DNA of 64,000 bases from Leptolyngbya sp. O-77 (GTDB taxonomy: Bacteria; Cyanobacteriota; Cyanobacteriia; Elainellales; Elainellaceae): the NCBI RefSeq assembly GCF_001548395.1, contig NZ_AP017367.1, positions 3,571,001 through 3,635,000 of the forward strand. Direction: 5' to 3'. Below are positions 1 through 10,383 of this stretch, one piece after another (the stretch's first letter is position 1; each line of letters starts with the position of its first letter). The notes beneath the pieces are model-generated. The model was not told the DNA's origin. It did not search any database and saw nothing but the letters and a program-made list of their open reading frames with translations. The position numbers and the translations under genes were made by a program.

Positions 1-594
1 AGCGACGGCATTCCCAAGCGCGATAGTCCCAGCAATCTCACTTGATTTTTCACCAGAAACGCGAGAGACGATATGGCTGTGGCTGCACTGGGGCGCGGTG
101 GTGTTTCCATTAGATAAACCGATTGCACCGGGCGATGCGTTGCTGCTGATAGGCTGGCAATTTCGGACAGTGCGCCAGGGTTCATCCAGCAGTCTGCATC
201 GGCCATTACCACCACCTCTGGCGGGTTTTTGGCAAGATAGCGCAGCCCAAAATCTAGTGCATAGCCCTTGCCACGACGGTCGGGATCGCGCCGCTCAATC
301 ACCTCAGCGCCAGCCGCGAAGGCGACAGCGGCGGTATCGTCGGTGCAGTTGTCGGCTACCACCAGCAGGCGATCGCCCGCTTGGAGCTGCGGCAAAATCG
401 TGGCGATCGCTGCGCCAATGCCTGCTGCTTCGTTATGGGCAGGCATCAGCACTGCCGTCCGGGGATGCACTCTGCGGCGCGAATTTAGGCGCAGGCAGCG
501 GCAGCAGCGCCATCACGCATTCCACAAACAGTACCGACACAGGCACCAGCAGCAGTCCACCAAGACCCAGTAGCAAAAGATTGAGCAACAGCAT
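1..594 (-). pseudogene. Family 2 glycosyltransferase, frameshifted and cut by window edge
   Basis: Read on the minus strand, the catalytic part begins around AVLMPAHNEAAG, contains a VVADNCTDDTA stretch and a VVMADADCW (DxD-type) motif, and runs off the window at base 1. These are hallmarks of GT-A fold family 2 transferases, which move a sugar from a nucleotide donor to a lipid or polysaccharide acceptor. A hydrophobic N-terminal segment (start ATG at 594, LLLNLLLLGLGGLLLVP) is in a different frame and stops at 433-435. The catalytic frame is only open below 513. One indel between about 436 and 512 therefore separates membrane anchor and catalytic domain. Acceptor and sugar cannot be told. 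Confidence 0.72.
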
Positions 595-833
595 AGGGCT
601 TCGCCTTCAGCAACCATTCAAAACACACAAATCAAGACACACAAACTAGCGCTCTCTTAGTGTGGGTGGAGAATGGCAGCGGCTAACTCCGAAAACTCAC
701 GCAATTTGCCAATCTTCTGATGCTTGTATCTGTACTTGGTCTTGCGAGATATGCAGTTTTTATCCGTTCCTCAATGCAAAAAGTCCTGGAAAGCGAATGG
801 ATGAAAGAATGTTGTGGCTTAGTCTAGGTAGAC

Positions 834-3017
834 TTATAGGAGAAAACCAGACAGGAAAGAAAAAGGTGAAAGAGCAGTTGCCTGAATACCTTCTAGCTTC
901 ATTAAAAGCTGATTATTACTCGCCAACCTAATCCAGGTATCTGCTGCGTCTGCGCCTGTGCCTTGCTCAATTTTTAAGTCATTGGGCAGCAGATTGCTGA
1001 TACGCAAGTCGATCAAATCCTGATTCAAATCAAAATCTTTTACAATCGCAGTTCCATCTCTGGATAGACCGAAGATGTCAGCGCCCCCATTGCCAACCAA
1101 AATATTAACGCCAGAGCCGCCCCTCAAGATATCATTTCCTGCACCGCCTCGCAAAATATCGTCACCACCCAATCCCAACAAAATATCATTGCCTGCCTGT
1201 CCATGAATTACGTCATTGGAATTATCGAAACCTCGAACCGTATTGTTCAACGCATTGAGAAACGTGACAGAATTTGAGTTTAATACCTGGTCAAAGTTCC
1301 ATTCAGAATTGAATACATCAAAGCTATCCTGAATTTGCTCCTGTCCATCGAACAAAATATTTCCAAGGTCAACGGCTCCACCCGTCTTCTTTGTAAGGTT
1401 ATCCAGATTTTCCAGCGAAAAGTTTTTGAGAATTACTTTTGTCTCAGAACCTTCAAATGTAATTTCCAGGTCTTGATTGTTTTGGGTTAGCAACAGATTT
1501 TTAGCCGTGAAGCGATCGCCCTTAAATTTCAGCGTGTCTAGCTCGGCGATCGCCTCTGCCGTAGGATTCGTTCCGCGACCGATGCCGCCGAAATTGTCGA
1601 TGATAACGAGGCGATCGCCCTCATCTATCTCGATAGTTTTAGAACCGCCCGCACCGTCTTCTCGCTGGATATCCCCTGGGTTGACCGTTCCCAGTGTTCC
1701 TCCTTTTAGAAATACCGCAGAGTCTAATAATCCGTCGCGCACATCCTTTAGCTCAATGACCAACGTGTTCCTGGCGCCAGGTTCAATCAGCCCCACAAAG
1801 GTAAGCGGCTTTGTATAACCATCCAGACTAGTTTGATTGCTAAGCGGGCCGGTCAATGCCTCATTCCGAACAAAATCAGGATGGTAAGCGCCATAGGGTC
1901 CAAAAGCCAGGTTATTGATCGAAACGTTGTCGCCATTGCTGAGCCGAGCAAAGTTAAACCCATTCAGCGTCAGGCTAAATGAATCATTGAACTGACTCCC
2001 TGCAAACTCGACAAATTCTTCAGAACCAAACACATACTCAAAATACAGAAACTCTGCGGTATTATCTGCGTCAAATTCAATCTCAATCTTGATTGAATCG
2101 TTTGTGGCTCCTGCAAACCCAAAGTCAGTACTCAAATCATTCAATTCATTAATGAACCTGTTTGATACTGAAATCAATCCATCAGGCGATTCACCTTCGC
2201 TGCTTTCCCCCCGACCCGACTCCCCAACATATAGATAAAGCGGTTTATTAACTGTTGAGACTATTTGAGTTAAGTTAAAACCAATTTTTCCATTGTCACC
2301 CAAACTCATAGCTCCAACTAATTCATTTGTGGATCCTGTTGAATCAAATCTCTCTAACGTAGCAACTAAATTATTAATATTTCCATTCAGGATACCCCGT
2401 AGCTCAGGAGTAATCTCCACATCGTTATCTGCGACAGGAGGACGTTGACTTCCAGGGGCAAGAACAGTTCCAGCAGGCGTAAAGTCAAAAACGTCCAGAC
2501 CTGGAATTGAATTAACAGCTTCGGCTGACTCAAGTTTGACATTGCTAAGTTTTATAGAGTCTAAATCAAAGCCGCTAAAGGGCCCCGTTGAACCTCCAAA
2601 GAAACTGCCGCTATCAGCAAACAAAATGGAGTTAATATCAAAACCAATCTTTGATAGATCGGCATAAAATACATCACTTCCTGATGCTTCATTGGGCCTT
2701 CCCGGTAGTTTAATGAACCTTAGCGGGATGCTGGTTCCGGGGGAAAAGCCGCCGTCTGCAATATTCTTGGTTGCCAGGTTTTTCACGTTGCCTGTGCTGA
2801 GGACGATGCCAGATTTCAAGTCAAATGGATCGTTCTGAAAGGTGCCAGATGCGTTGGCATTGCCGGTGAGCTTGATGCTGAAATTGCTGAGTCCTTTTGT
2901 GTCGCCCAGCAATGCCGTTTTGAGGATTTCAACATCATTATTCTGAGTGATTTTGAAGGCGATCGCCTGATTGTTTTCCATAGATTTTTGCCAAAAACTA
3001 AGTGGCGAAATGCTCAT
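834..3017 (-). CDS. Choice-of-anchor L domain protein with C-terminal RTX repeats
   Basis: The N-terminal half has features of the choice-of-anchor L domain: a KTALLG...GTFQNDPF stretch, then GIVLSTGNV, and later YFEYVFGSEEFVEFAGSQFNDSF. That domain is found in large surface or secreted proteins. Near residues 590-650 lie glycine-aspartate nonapeptide repeats (GNDILLGLGGDDILRGG) that bind calcium in RTX proteins secreted by type I systems; the tail after them resembles the usual RTX C-terminus. I place the start at ATG 3017, two bases after the upstream gene's stop, which suggests translational coupling; ATG 2981 (MENNQAIAFK) is an alternative. It is the last of three RTX genes on this strand. 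The ligand or surface role is unknown. Confidence 0.85.
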   Translation of the reverse strand: MSISPLSFWQKSMENNQAIAFKITQNNDVEILKTALLGDTKGLSNFSIKLTGNANASGTFQNDPFDLKSGIVLSTGNVKNLATKNIADGGFSPGTSIPLRFIKLPGRPNEASGSDVFYADLSKIGFDINSILFADSGSFFGGSTGPFSGFDLDSIKLSNVKLESAEAVNSIPGLDVFDFTPAGTVLAPGSQRPPVADNDVEITPELRGILNGNINNLVATLERFDSTGSTNELVGAMSLGDNGKIGFNLTQIVSTVNKPLYLYVGESGRGESSEGESPDGLISVSNRFINELNDLSTDFGFAGATNDSIKIEIEFDADNTAEFLYFEYVFGSEEFVEFAGSQFNDSFSLTLNGFNFARLSNGDNVSINNLAFGPYGAYHPDFVRNEALTGPLSNQTSLDGYTKPLTFVGLIEPGARNTLVIELKDVRDGLLDSAVFLKGGTLGTVNPGDIQREDGAGGSKTIEIDEGDRLVIIDNFGGIGRGTNPTAEAIAELDTLKFKGDRFTAKNLLLTQNNQDLEITFEGSETKVILKNFSLENLDNLTKKTGGAVDLGNILFDGQEQIQDSFDVFNSEWNFDQVLNSNSVTFLNALNNTVRGFDNSNDVIHGQAGNDILLGLGGDDILRGGAGNDILRGGSGVNILVGNGGADIFGLSRDGTAIVKDFDLNQDLIDLRISNLLPNDLKIEQGTGADAADTWIRLASNNQLLMKLEGIQATALSPFSFLSGFLL

Positions 3018-3019
3018 CC

Positions 3020-6000
3020 CTAAATCAGGACTCCTTCGCATTCCGATAGAAAAGTCGTAGCGCCTTTAATTGCATTGACATCAGCAATACCCTGGACAAT
3101 TCCAATTAACTCTCTAGTGTTATTGAGGTAATTGATGTAAATTCCAACACCAGTGGGCAAGTTACCAGAGACAGCTTCAAACTGATAAGACTTAACACAA
3201 CCAGATATCAGAATTCGATCTCCTTCGCCCGGATTAAAGTCCGTAATTAGCCCATAATCTTTGTCGCCAGCGACATTATAGAAATCGCAAGGAGTGGTTC
3301 CTGTAGTAGTTCTTACAGGCTCTAAACCTAGCCAAAACTCGTCGGCTCCTGTTCCACCCGTGAGGATGTCAATATTTGCCTGTAGATTTACATTGCCGCT
3401 ATAAGAAATGTCGCCAAAAAGCGTGTCATTTCCCAGCCCTCCATTTAAGCCGTCGCTGCCTTCATTCCCTTGAATTAGATCGTTGCCGTTTTCTCCATTA
3501 AGGGTGTCATTTCCCAAATCGCCGCGGAGGGTGTCATTCGATGCGCCACCGAAGATTAAGTCATTTCCGAGAAATCCAGACAATTCATCGTCTCCATCGT
3601 TTCCTCGGATGACATCATCTCCGATATCTCCGCCAATTGTATTTGCCTGGTCGTCTCCTTCCAGCGTGTCGTTATAGATAGAACCTAGAAGATTTTCAAT
3701 GTTAATTAGAACATCGCCTTCGGCGCTTCCTCCGCTGGCAATTTTGTTCTTCAAACTAATGTTTACTGCTGCCGCAGAAGTAACGTAGACAGCGGCATCT
3801 ATCCCTTCTCCACCATTGAGTGTGTCGGCACCTGCGCCGCCATCTAGCCAATCATTTTCGGCTGCGCCGTCTAAGTAATTTGGCTCGGCATTCCCAATTA
3901 AAATGTCACCAAATTGTGAGCCTTCAATCTGCTCGATCGAGATTAAAATATCTCCAACTGGATCAACACTGAGATCTGCAAAGCCCTGTAAAGGAGAATG
4001 ATTCAAATCAACGCGGACGGAAAATGTAGAGGTGCGATAACTGGCAATATCCCAACCTTCTCCGCCATCTAAGACATCTCCGCCCGGCCCACCAATCAGC
4101 AGATCATTGCCCTCATTTCCTCGCAGGAAATCGCTGCCGCTGCTGCCATCTGCTGTGTCGTTTCCCGCGCCCAGAACCAGAATGTCGTTGCCCAGTCCAC
4201 CGCGAACGCTGTCGTTTTTAATCGTGCCCGTAAGCCGCAGACGGCTGATAGTATCGAAGGCGATCGCATCCAGCGTTCTTGCATTGTCAGCCGTGTTGCG
4301 AAACAAGAAGCCACCAGTATCACCCTGAAACCCGCCTGTGATGCCAGTTCCGACATCGTTGATGGAATAGTCCACGACCAAGACATCGTTGCCTGAGACT
4401 CCAGATACTGCGTCAATCTTGCCGCTGCTTAGTCCTGGATCAATTTCGTTATCGCCTGCATCACCTGTTAGGGAATCGGCGAACTGGGTGCCGCGAATGT
4501 TCTCGACGGTGGCGATCGCTCCATTCTTCTCAAACACATCGCCGCTGGCATCCGCATTAAAGCCGATGCCTGCTAGCAAACTGACGACGACATAATCTGG
4601 AGAGTCGCTGTAATCGACCCAATCCAGACCCCTGCCGCCCTCAAAGGTATCTGCGCCTGCACCCCCAAACAGGGTATCGTTGTTGCACCGCCCATTTAGC
4701 TTGTCATTGCCGCCGAGTCCTTTGAGGATGTTGCCTGCTAGATCCCCTTCTAGCGTGTCATTGTGGGATGAGCCTTCCAGATTTTCAATCGTGCTGTAGC
4801 CTTCTATGGGTTCAACTTTTGGCGCTTTATTGGGATCTTCTGATCGCGTAATACGCCCAGCAAAATCGAGTTGATCGCCTGCTGCGTCCCCGCCCTTACC
4901 TGTACCCCGGATCAAGCTGACATCCACCCCCGCCGCAGAAGTAAGATAAGAAGCCCAATCCTGTCCTGGTGATTCATTGACATAGCCGCCGCCATTGAGC
5001 GTGTCTGCACCTTTACCACCGAGCAGCCAGTCGTCTCCCAAATTGCCGCTCAGTCCTGCGTTGTCGCCCTCTAGCGAGTCGTCTCCATCGCCCCCATAAA
5101 GGCGATCGTCGCCGATAAGCCCTGCCAGATGGTTATCATCATCGTTTCCGAAAATGATGTCGTTATAGGCAGATCCCTGGACGGATTCGATACTAATCAG
5201 GCGATCGCCCTCTGCATCGCCACCAAAAGCAACGCCAGTTTTCAGATTGATAAACACTGCGGCTGGCGAAGGAATGTAGCTGGTACTGTCTTCGTCTGCG
5301 CCGCCATCAAGCGTGTCGCTGCCCGCGCCGCCCACCAGAAAATCTTTGCCCTTGCCCCCGGAGAGCGAGTCATTTCCGTTCAGCCCTTCCAGCGTGTTTT
5401 CATCGTCATCACCAAGTAAAATATCGTCCCCATTGGAGCCTTCGATGTACTCGATATCGATCAGGCGATCGCCCTCTGCATCCCCGCCTGAGCCAATAAA
5501 CGCCTTTTGCTTGGGCCTGGTCAAATCGGGCGAAAAGCGCACACCGACCAGGGATTCTCGATAGCTGACCTGATCAGAGCCATTTTTGCTCTCCTTCCCT
5601 CCGTCGATTTCATCTGCACCCGCGCCGCCCAGAAAATAATCATCATCGTCACCACCCCGCAGCGTGTCGTCTCCTGCGCCACCCATTAAAACATCCTCTC
5701 CATCGCCGCCCTCTAGCAAATCATTGCCGCTGCCGCCATAGAGCTGGTCATTCCCTTTTTCGCCTTTCAAAACAGCAGGCAGAAACACACCATCCGCTAC
5801 GACAATTACATCATCTTCTTTGCCGCCGTCCCCTTGGATTTGGGTAATATTCTGCCATTGCTTGACCAAGCCAAAAGCGCCGATTTCGACATTGCCTGTG
5901 GCCGGGTCTTGTGGAAGCTGAATCGTATAAAACTCTGCGATATCGCTTGGTCTTTGCCCATCAATCTCACCGCGCTCCTTCGCTCGATCGCCAATATTCA

Positions 6001-8176
6001 GCACCAGAATGCCTGGTGAAATCTCAGTTGCCAGACCTTTAGCCAGCTCCTCCTTGTCGCTGCATCCTGTCTCGAAGCTGAGCAGCATGACTTTAGCAAT
6101 ATTGAATCGTTTCTTAAAGCTAAAAATGCCAAATCCAATCTTTATAAATGCATCGAGAAATGCTGAAAGCTTGCCCGTGATTGGATCAAAAAGGCAGGAT
6201 GAACCAAGTTCATCAACGTGAGCTTTACCATCTTTATTTTCACCGTCACTGAGGAAGATATCCAGCTCTCCCAGGATACCTCCGCCCACTCCGGCTTCAA
6301 AGATAAAAACGCTCAATGCGGCATAAGCAGCCAGACTAGCATCCAGGCTGGCGATCGGGTCATAGCCTCCTGGCGCATTAGGATTTGGTCTAGTTGCAAT
6401 GTAAAAACCATTGGCGATTTTTTCGGGGTCGTTGTGTCCAGCCTGTCCAAATTGAATGAGTCCTCTTGTGTCGAACCCGACATCTAAATCAATGGAACCG
6501 CCCAGCAATCCTTCAATTTTTGCGCCGAGCGGGCCTAAGATTGGGAAATATTGGGCGAACTCAGCAGAAAAGCCAAGTCTAGGAATGTCATACCGAATCA
6601 AATCGACTTGCTTATTTAGCAGGAGATTAATCACCTGACCTGGTTCATCAAGCAGAGGAATTTCTAGCCCAGTTGTATTGCCAATCTCTGCTTTGAAAAA
6701 GCTCTGGGTTTTCTGTGCATCTGTATTTCCGCTCTCAGCAAGTTTTTCTAGCTGAGTGGCGATCGCCTCTACGCCACCATTGAGAATTGCGGTTGCCTTA
6801 TCGAGGGTGAAATTAGGATCGCGAGGATCAAAGTCAGGATTTAAAGTGTAGCTGCCAAAATCAATCGGGATGTCTCCCAAATCGATCAGGTCACCAACCT
6901 TATCCACAATGTTTTTGATCTGAATGACCGCATCAATGAAATCGAAGACAGGCTTGGAATCGCCCAGCGGAAATCGCTCGATAATATCTCTCAGGCTGAC
7001 TCTGCCATCTTTGTTGAGATCTAATCGAAAGCTGCGACCGAAGTCATCAATGATGGGCAATCGTTTCTGAAGAACGTTAACGATCGGCCCGATGGGAAAT
7101 GCATTAACGATCGCCTCTACTCTCTGAAAGATGGGTTCCAGAAAGTCTAGAAAAGAGCCGAGATCAAGTTTGACGTTATCAAAGCTGATAGTGGGGCGAT
7201 CGCCCAGCAAGCCGGTATTTTGAGCCAGCACTAAGCTTTTAGATGAGGCTGGAGCTACAATTGGGTCGCCAAAGTTCCATTGCAGGTTAAAGTCCGTGCT
7301 GATGGAAGGCAAAAACTTCGTGCCCAGATCGGTTTTCAGCGTGAGATTAACATTGGCAGCACCGCCCAGTTTCCAGTCAATTAAATCCTTTGGGTCAACA
7401 ACTTCAAGCTCTGTTGTTGTTAACTGATCGTCGGCATCTTTGAGATCAATCGTGAACTTTCCGCTGAATTTTGTGGGTATATTTCCATCACCGTCTGCGT
7501 CTTGCCCTGCATTGTCGGGATTATCGTCTGCATCCTCATCGGTAACTGCTACTTTGAGGAAACCGAGAACCCCTGCTTCAGCTTTCATGTCGGGGATTGT
7601 GGCATCCAGCGTAATGGTTAGCTCGTCTGGGTCTTTGGTATTTACATAAAACCCATCAGTTGCATTGATGCCAAAACCCACATCCAAAGAGAACCCTAGC
7701 TGAGTTTTGACATCGCCTTCGACCTCTAAACCTAGTCCCGGCAACCCCAGATTAAAATTAACGGGTAATGTGAGTAATTCGAGCGATCGCCCCAATTTCA
7801 AGTTAATGCTGAGATTATCGCTGCTCTCGCTAACCTGGACATCCTGCTTATCAACATCGCCATCTCCATCCAGATCCTGAAGCCATCCAGTTTCATCTAG
7901 CGCCTCGTAGAGTTTCTGCTGAATAAAAGCAGAAGTTACAGGTTCTCCAGTGCCCTGGGCAAACTTTTCTCGAATCTCGTCTCGAAGCGTAGTTAGAAAT
8001 TTTGCTGCCGGGTCGCTCGTCTCCTTGAGATGATTGCCGATCAGCGGCAGACTATTTGCAAGGACAATGGTATCAATTGCAGTTTGCAATTTTTCTAGAA
8101 ACGCATCAACACCAGGCTGAAAAACCTCTAGATTTTCTCCCAAATAGGTTCCAGAAGCTGAAGTTTCAACATTCAT
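3020..8176 (-). CDS. Giant RTX-type calcium-binding protein
   Basis: This 1718-residue acidic protein has no obvious Sec signal peptide. The first ~780 residues are non-repetitive and contain EF-hand-like DLDGDGDVDKQD and DLNKDGRVS calcium loops. From about residue 790 onward there are many GGxGxDxL nonapeptide blocks (for example GGSGNDLLEGGDGEDVLMGG), separated by recurring segments of the type ASYRTS..VRVDL and GDILISIEQIEGS. The C-terminus (ITDFNPGEGDRILI...) resembles the type I secretion end of cyanobacterial RTX proteins. It is most likely an exported adhesin, S-layer-like or enzyme-carrier protein. No TolC, HlyD or HlyB transporter lies in the window. It is the middle gene of a same-strand trio. 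Confidence 0.85.
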   Translation of the reverse strand: MNVETSASGTYLGENLEVFQPGVDAFLEKLQTAIDTIVLANSLPLIGNHLKETSDPAAKFLTTLRDEIREKFAQGTGEPVTSAFIQQKLYEALDETGWLQDLDGDGDVDKQDVQVSESSDNLSINLKLGRSLELLTLPVNFNLGLPGLGLEVEGDVKTQLGFSLDVGFGINATDGFYVNTKDPDELTITLDATIPDMKAEAGVLGFLKVAVTDEDADDNPDNAGQDADGDGNIPTKFSGKFTIDLKDADDQLTTTELEVVDPKDLIDWKLGGAANVNLTLKTDLGTKFLPSISTDFNLQWNFGDPIVAPASSKSLVLAQNTGLLGDRPTISFDNVKLDLGSFLDFLEPIFQRVEAIVNAFPIGPIVNVLQKRLPIIDDFGRSFRLDLNKDGRVSLRDIIERFPLGDSKPVFDFIDAVIQIKNIVDKVGDLIDLGDIPIDFGSYTLNPDFDPRDPNFTLDKATAILNGGVEAIATQLEKLAESGNTDAQKTQSFFKAEIGNTTGLEIPLLDEPGQVINLLLNKQVDLIRYDIPRLGFSAEFAQYFPILGPLGAKIEGLLGGSIDLDVGFDTRGLIQFGQAGHNDPEKIANGFYIATRPNPNAPGGYDPIASLDASLAAYAALSVFIFEAGVGGGILGELDIFLSDGENKDGKAHVDELGSSCLFDPITGKLSAFLDAFIKIGFGIFSFKKRFNIAKVMLLSFETGCSDKEELAKGLATEISPGILVLNIGDRAKERGEIDGQRPSDIAEFYTIQLPQDPATGNVEIGAFGLVKQWQNITQIQGDGGKEDDVIVVADGVFLPAVLKGEKGNDQLYGGSGNDLLEGGDGEDVLMGGAGDDTLRGGDDDDYFLGGAGADEIDGGKESKNGSDQVSYRESLVGVRFSPDLTRPKQKAFIGSGGDAEGDRLIDIEYIEGSNGDDILLGDDDENTLEGLNGNDSLSGGKGKDFLVGGAGSDTLDGGADEDSTSYIPSPAAVFINLKTGVAFGGDAEGDRLISIESVQGSAYNDIIFGNDDDNHLAGLIGDDRLYGGDGDDSLEGDNAGLSGNLGDDWLLGGKGADTLNGGGYVNESPGQDWASYLTSAAGVDVSLIRGTGKGGDAAGDQLDFAGRITRSEDPNKAPKVEPIEGYSTIENLEGSSHNDTLEGDLAGNILKGLGGNDKLNGRCNNDTLFGGAGADTFEGGRGLDWVDYSDSPDYVVVSLLAGIGFNADASGDVFEKNGAIATVENIRGTQFADSLTGDAGDNEIDPGLSSGKIDAVSGVSGNDVLVVDYSINDVGTGITGGFQGDTGGFLFRNTADNARTLDAIAFDTISRLRLTGTIKNDSVRGGLGNDILVLGAGNDTADGSSGSDFLRGNEGNDLLIGGPGGDVLDGGEGWDIASYRTSTFSVRVDLNHSPLQGFADLSVDPVGDILISIEQIEGSQFGDILIGNAEPNYLDGAAENDWLDGGAGADTLNGGEGIDAAVYVTSAAAVNISLKNKIASGGSAEGDVLINIENLLGSIYNDTLEGDDQANTIGGDIGDDVIRGNDGDDELSGFLGNDLIFGGASNDTLRGDLGNDTLNGENGNDLIQGNEGSDGLNGGLGNDTLFGDISYSGNVNLQANIDILTGGTGADEFWLGLEPVRTTTGTTPCDFYNVAGDKDYGLITDFNPGEGDRILISGCVKSYQFEAVSGNLPTGVGIYINYLNNTRELIGIVQGIADVNAIKGATTFLSECEGVLI

Positions 8177-8272
8177 GTTATTAATTCCAGAAATTAAGTG
8201 AGCTGCTTTTGGGGCTGCGGGCGAGTTCTCGTCAGCTCAGCCAGGTAAGCTACTTGCTGAATCCAACGGCTT

Positions 8273-10159
8273 TTAACTAAAAACAAGAAAATCAGTATTG
8301 GTCAGCTCTAGATTGGGAGATAGCGCAGCAATTTGAGTCTGAATTGCCGTCGTGCCGCTGCCGTCAGCGTCAAAAAAGAGCGCTCCCGTTGTGGGATTGT
8401 AGATAAACTGCTGCGTCGCAGTCGAAGCGCTGCTCCCGATAGTAAATCGGTCAGGAGACAGCACCCCTCCTACCAAAGTTGTGTCAAACCCTCTGGAAGA
8501 AACGGCGATTTTGTCGCCTTGAATCAAACTAAAATCTGTGATGACATCGTTTCCAGCTTCTGGTCGAGAAAAGGCAAATACATCTGCCCCTCCTCCACCT
8601 GTGAGTACGTCATCTCCGAAGCCACCGTCTAGTCGATTATTTCCCACATCGCCAATAATTTGGTCGTTTGCTTGGGTTCCAAATACGTTCTCAATGTTGC
8701 GAATGATATCCTGGCTGCCGTCGCTATACGTCACATCGCCCTGAACTAGATTGACCACTGCGGCAATGTTCAAGTCACCCAAGTTGACAGAATCAATGCC
8801 CAATCCGCCATCGATAGTGTCTTCTCCTAAACCACCAAGGAGCATATCATTTCCGGCTCCGCCAAAGAGAGAATCATTGCCCTCTTCACCGTCTAAATAA
8901 TTGTTCTCAGCATCGCCAATTAGCGTGTCATCAAATGCACTGCCAGTAGCCCCTTCAAAGTTCAGAATCGTTTCAGATATATCCTCGCCAAGTGAGTTTT
9001 TATAGGTCACTCGGTTTGTTGTCAAATCTATTGTTGCGCCTGCGGGCAGATCGCCTAATAGCACCAGGTCAATCCCATCACCGCCGTCCAGCAGATCAAT
9101 CCCGGTATTCCCTGCCAGAGTGTCATTTCCCGCACCGCCCACGAGGATGTCATTGCCTGCCAATCCAGATAATCGGTTGTCCCCTTCATCACCGACTAAA
9201 CGGTCTCTTTGTGCAGTTCCTTGCAGTTGTTCAATGCTGATCAAAACTTCCGAAACTGCAACTCCGTTAGAAATATAAAAGACTCGCTCCTGGGTCAGAT
9301 CAGCAATGACATCAACCTCTAAATCAAGCCTGATGTCTGCGTTTAAATCGCTTAAAATTGCCAGATCTTCGCCATCGCCGCCATCTAGTTGGTCAATGCC
9401 TGCGCCACCTGTTAGCTGGTCGTTGCCTGCGCCACCCCGAAGGATGTCATTTCCGGCTCCACCAATTAGGAAGTTGTTGTGGTCATCTCCCAGCAGCACG
9501 TCGTTGAAGGGTGTTGCAATGACCCCTTCCATGTTGAGGATGAGTTCGGTCTGTAGGTTTCCGGCGGAATCTAGATAGGTAAAATTCTTGGCTGCAAAGT
9601 CAACCGTTACAGCAGCGGTCATTTCTTCGAGGGTGAAACCATCGATTCCGCTGCCGCCATCCAGCAAATCAATGCCGTCGCCACCGTTCAATATGTCGTT
9701 ATCTGCGCCGCCTTGCAGGATATCGTCACCTGTGCCCCCGCTGAGCCGATCGATTCCTGCCTGTCCTACAAGCTGATTATTGGCTGCGTCACCGATCAGG
9801 AGATCGTTAAACTGAGTGCCTACAATATTCTCAATATTGCGAATGGTTTCAGTGAGAGTCTGTGTACCCCCAAGCGGCAGATAGGTAAACGTCTGAGTTT
9901 CTAAATTCACTCTGACGTTACGCTCGGCATCGGAAAGGTAGGCAGTATCGATTCCATCACCACCGTCTAGCGAGTCTGCGCCAATGCCGCCAAAAAGCAG
10001 ATCGTCTCCTGCACCACCAACCAGCGTATCGTCTCCTGCGCCGCCGACCAGAACATCATCTCCAACGTCGCCTTCTAATAGATTATTTTCTGTGTCGCCC
10101 AGCAGAAAACGATCCTCTGCTGTTTCAAGAAGCAGGATTGCTGCTGTATTTCTTTGCAT
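8273..10159 (-). CDS. RTX-repeat calcium-binding protein
   Basis: This 628-residue protein consists almost entirely of RTX blocks (GNNLLEGDVGDDVLVGGAGDD and similar). They alternate with a recurring ~70-residue segment containing a GxDLLDGGDGIDxVxLxDL core followed by an x-FxD-x-LIGD turn. The last ~100 residues (DVITDFSLIQGDKIAV...FFDADGSGT) match the common C-terminal end of cyanobacterial RTX proteins exported by type I secretion. Start ATG 10159 has GAGG five bases upstream. It is first in the minus-strand RTX trio, 96 bp before the giant RTX gene. Calcium binding is secure from the repeats; the biological role is not. Confidence 0.87.
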   Translation of the reverse strand: MQRNTAAILLLETAEDRFLLGDTENNLLEGDVGDDVLVGGAGDDTLVGGAGDDLLFGGIGADSLDGGDGIDTAYLSDAERNVRVNLETQTFTYLPLGGTQTLTETIRNIENIVGTQFNDLLIGDAANNQLVGQAGIDRLSGGTGDDILQGGADNDILNGGDGIDLLDGGSGIDGFTLEEMTAAVTVDFAAKNFTYLDSAGNLQTELILNMEGVIATPFNDVLLGDDHNNFLIGGAGNDILRGGAGNDQLTGGAGIDQLDGGDGEDLAILSDLNADIRLDLEVDVIADLTQERVFYISNGVAVSEVLISIEQLQGTAQRDRLVGDEGDNRLSGLAGNDILVGGAGNDTLAGNTGIDLLDGGDGIDLVLLGDLPAGATIDLTTNRVTYKNSLGEDISETILNFEGATGSAFDDTLIGDAENNYLDGEEGNDSLFGGAGNDMLLGGLGEDTIDGGLGIDSVNLGDLNIAAVVNLVQGDVTYSDGSQDIIRNIENVFGTQANDQIIGDVGNNRLDGGFGDDVLTGGGGADVFAFSRPEAGNDVITDFSLIQGDKIAVSSRGFDTTLVGGVLSPDRFTIGSSASTATQQFIYNPTTGALFFDADGSGTTAIQTQIAALSPNLELTNTDFLVFS

Positions 10160-10383
10160 GTTGCCTCAATAGGTTTGCTTATGGGACGAGTGATGCGCGA
10201 TCGCCCTCTAACTGCTATTCGCATTGAATTGTATGGCAAGGGGATGAGACTGTCAGGGCGATAAAGTCGTGACTGCAAAATAACGAGGTCGGAATAAGCC
10301 GCAAAAAGTCGTGAAAAGCCGTATAGTTTTGAAAAATCGACTAAACGTACCGAGTCCGGCGATACACTGCGTGGTGTGAACCT
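10160..10383. promoter_or_regulatory. Divergent intergenic region between the RTX trio and the ATPase operon
   Basis: This 224-bp gap separates two divergently transcribed operons, so it must carry both promoters. It contains a HIP1 site near its RTX end and two related AAGTCGTGA words about 45 bp apart (near 10265 and 10305). I could not identify a convincing -35/-10 pair or a known operator. Confidence 0.4.

Noticed and set aside
8992..9240. Plus-strand frames inside RTX and TpsA genes
   Set aside because: These are shadows of repetitive minus-strand genes, produced by biased codon composition.
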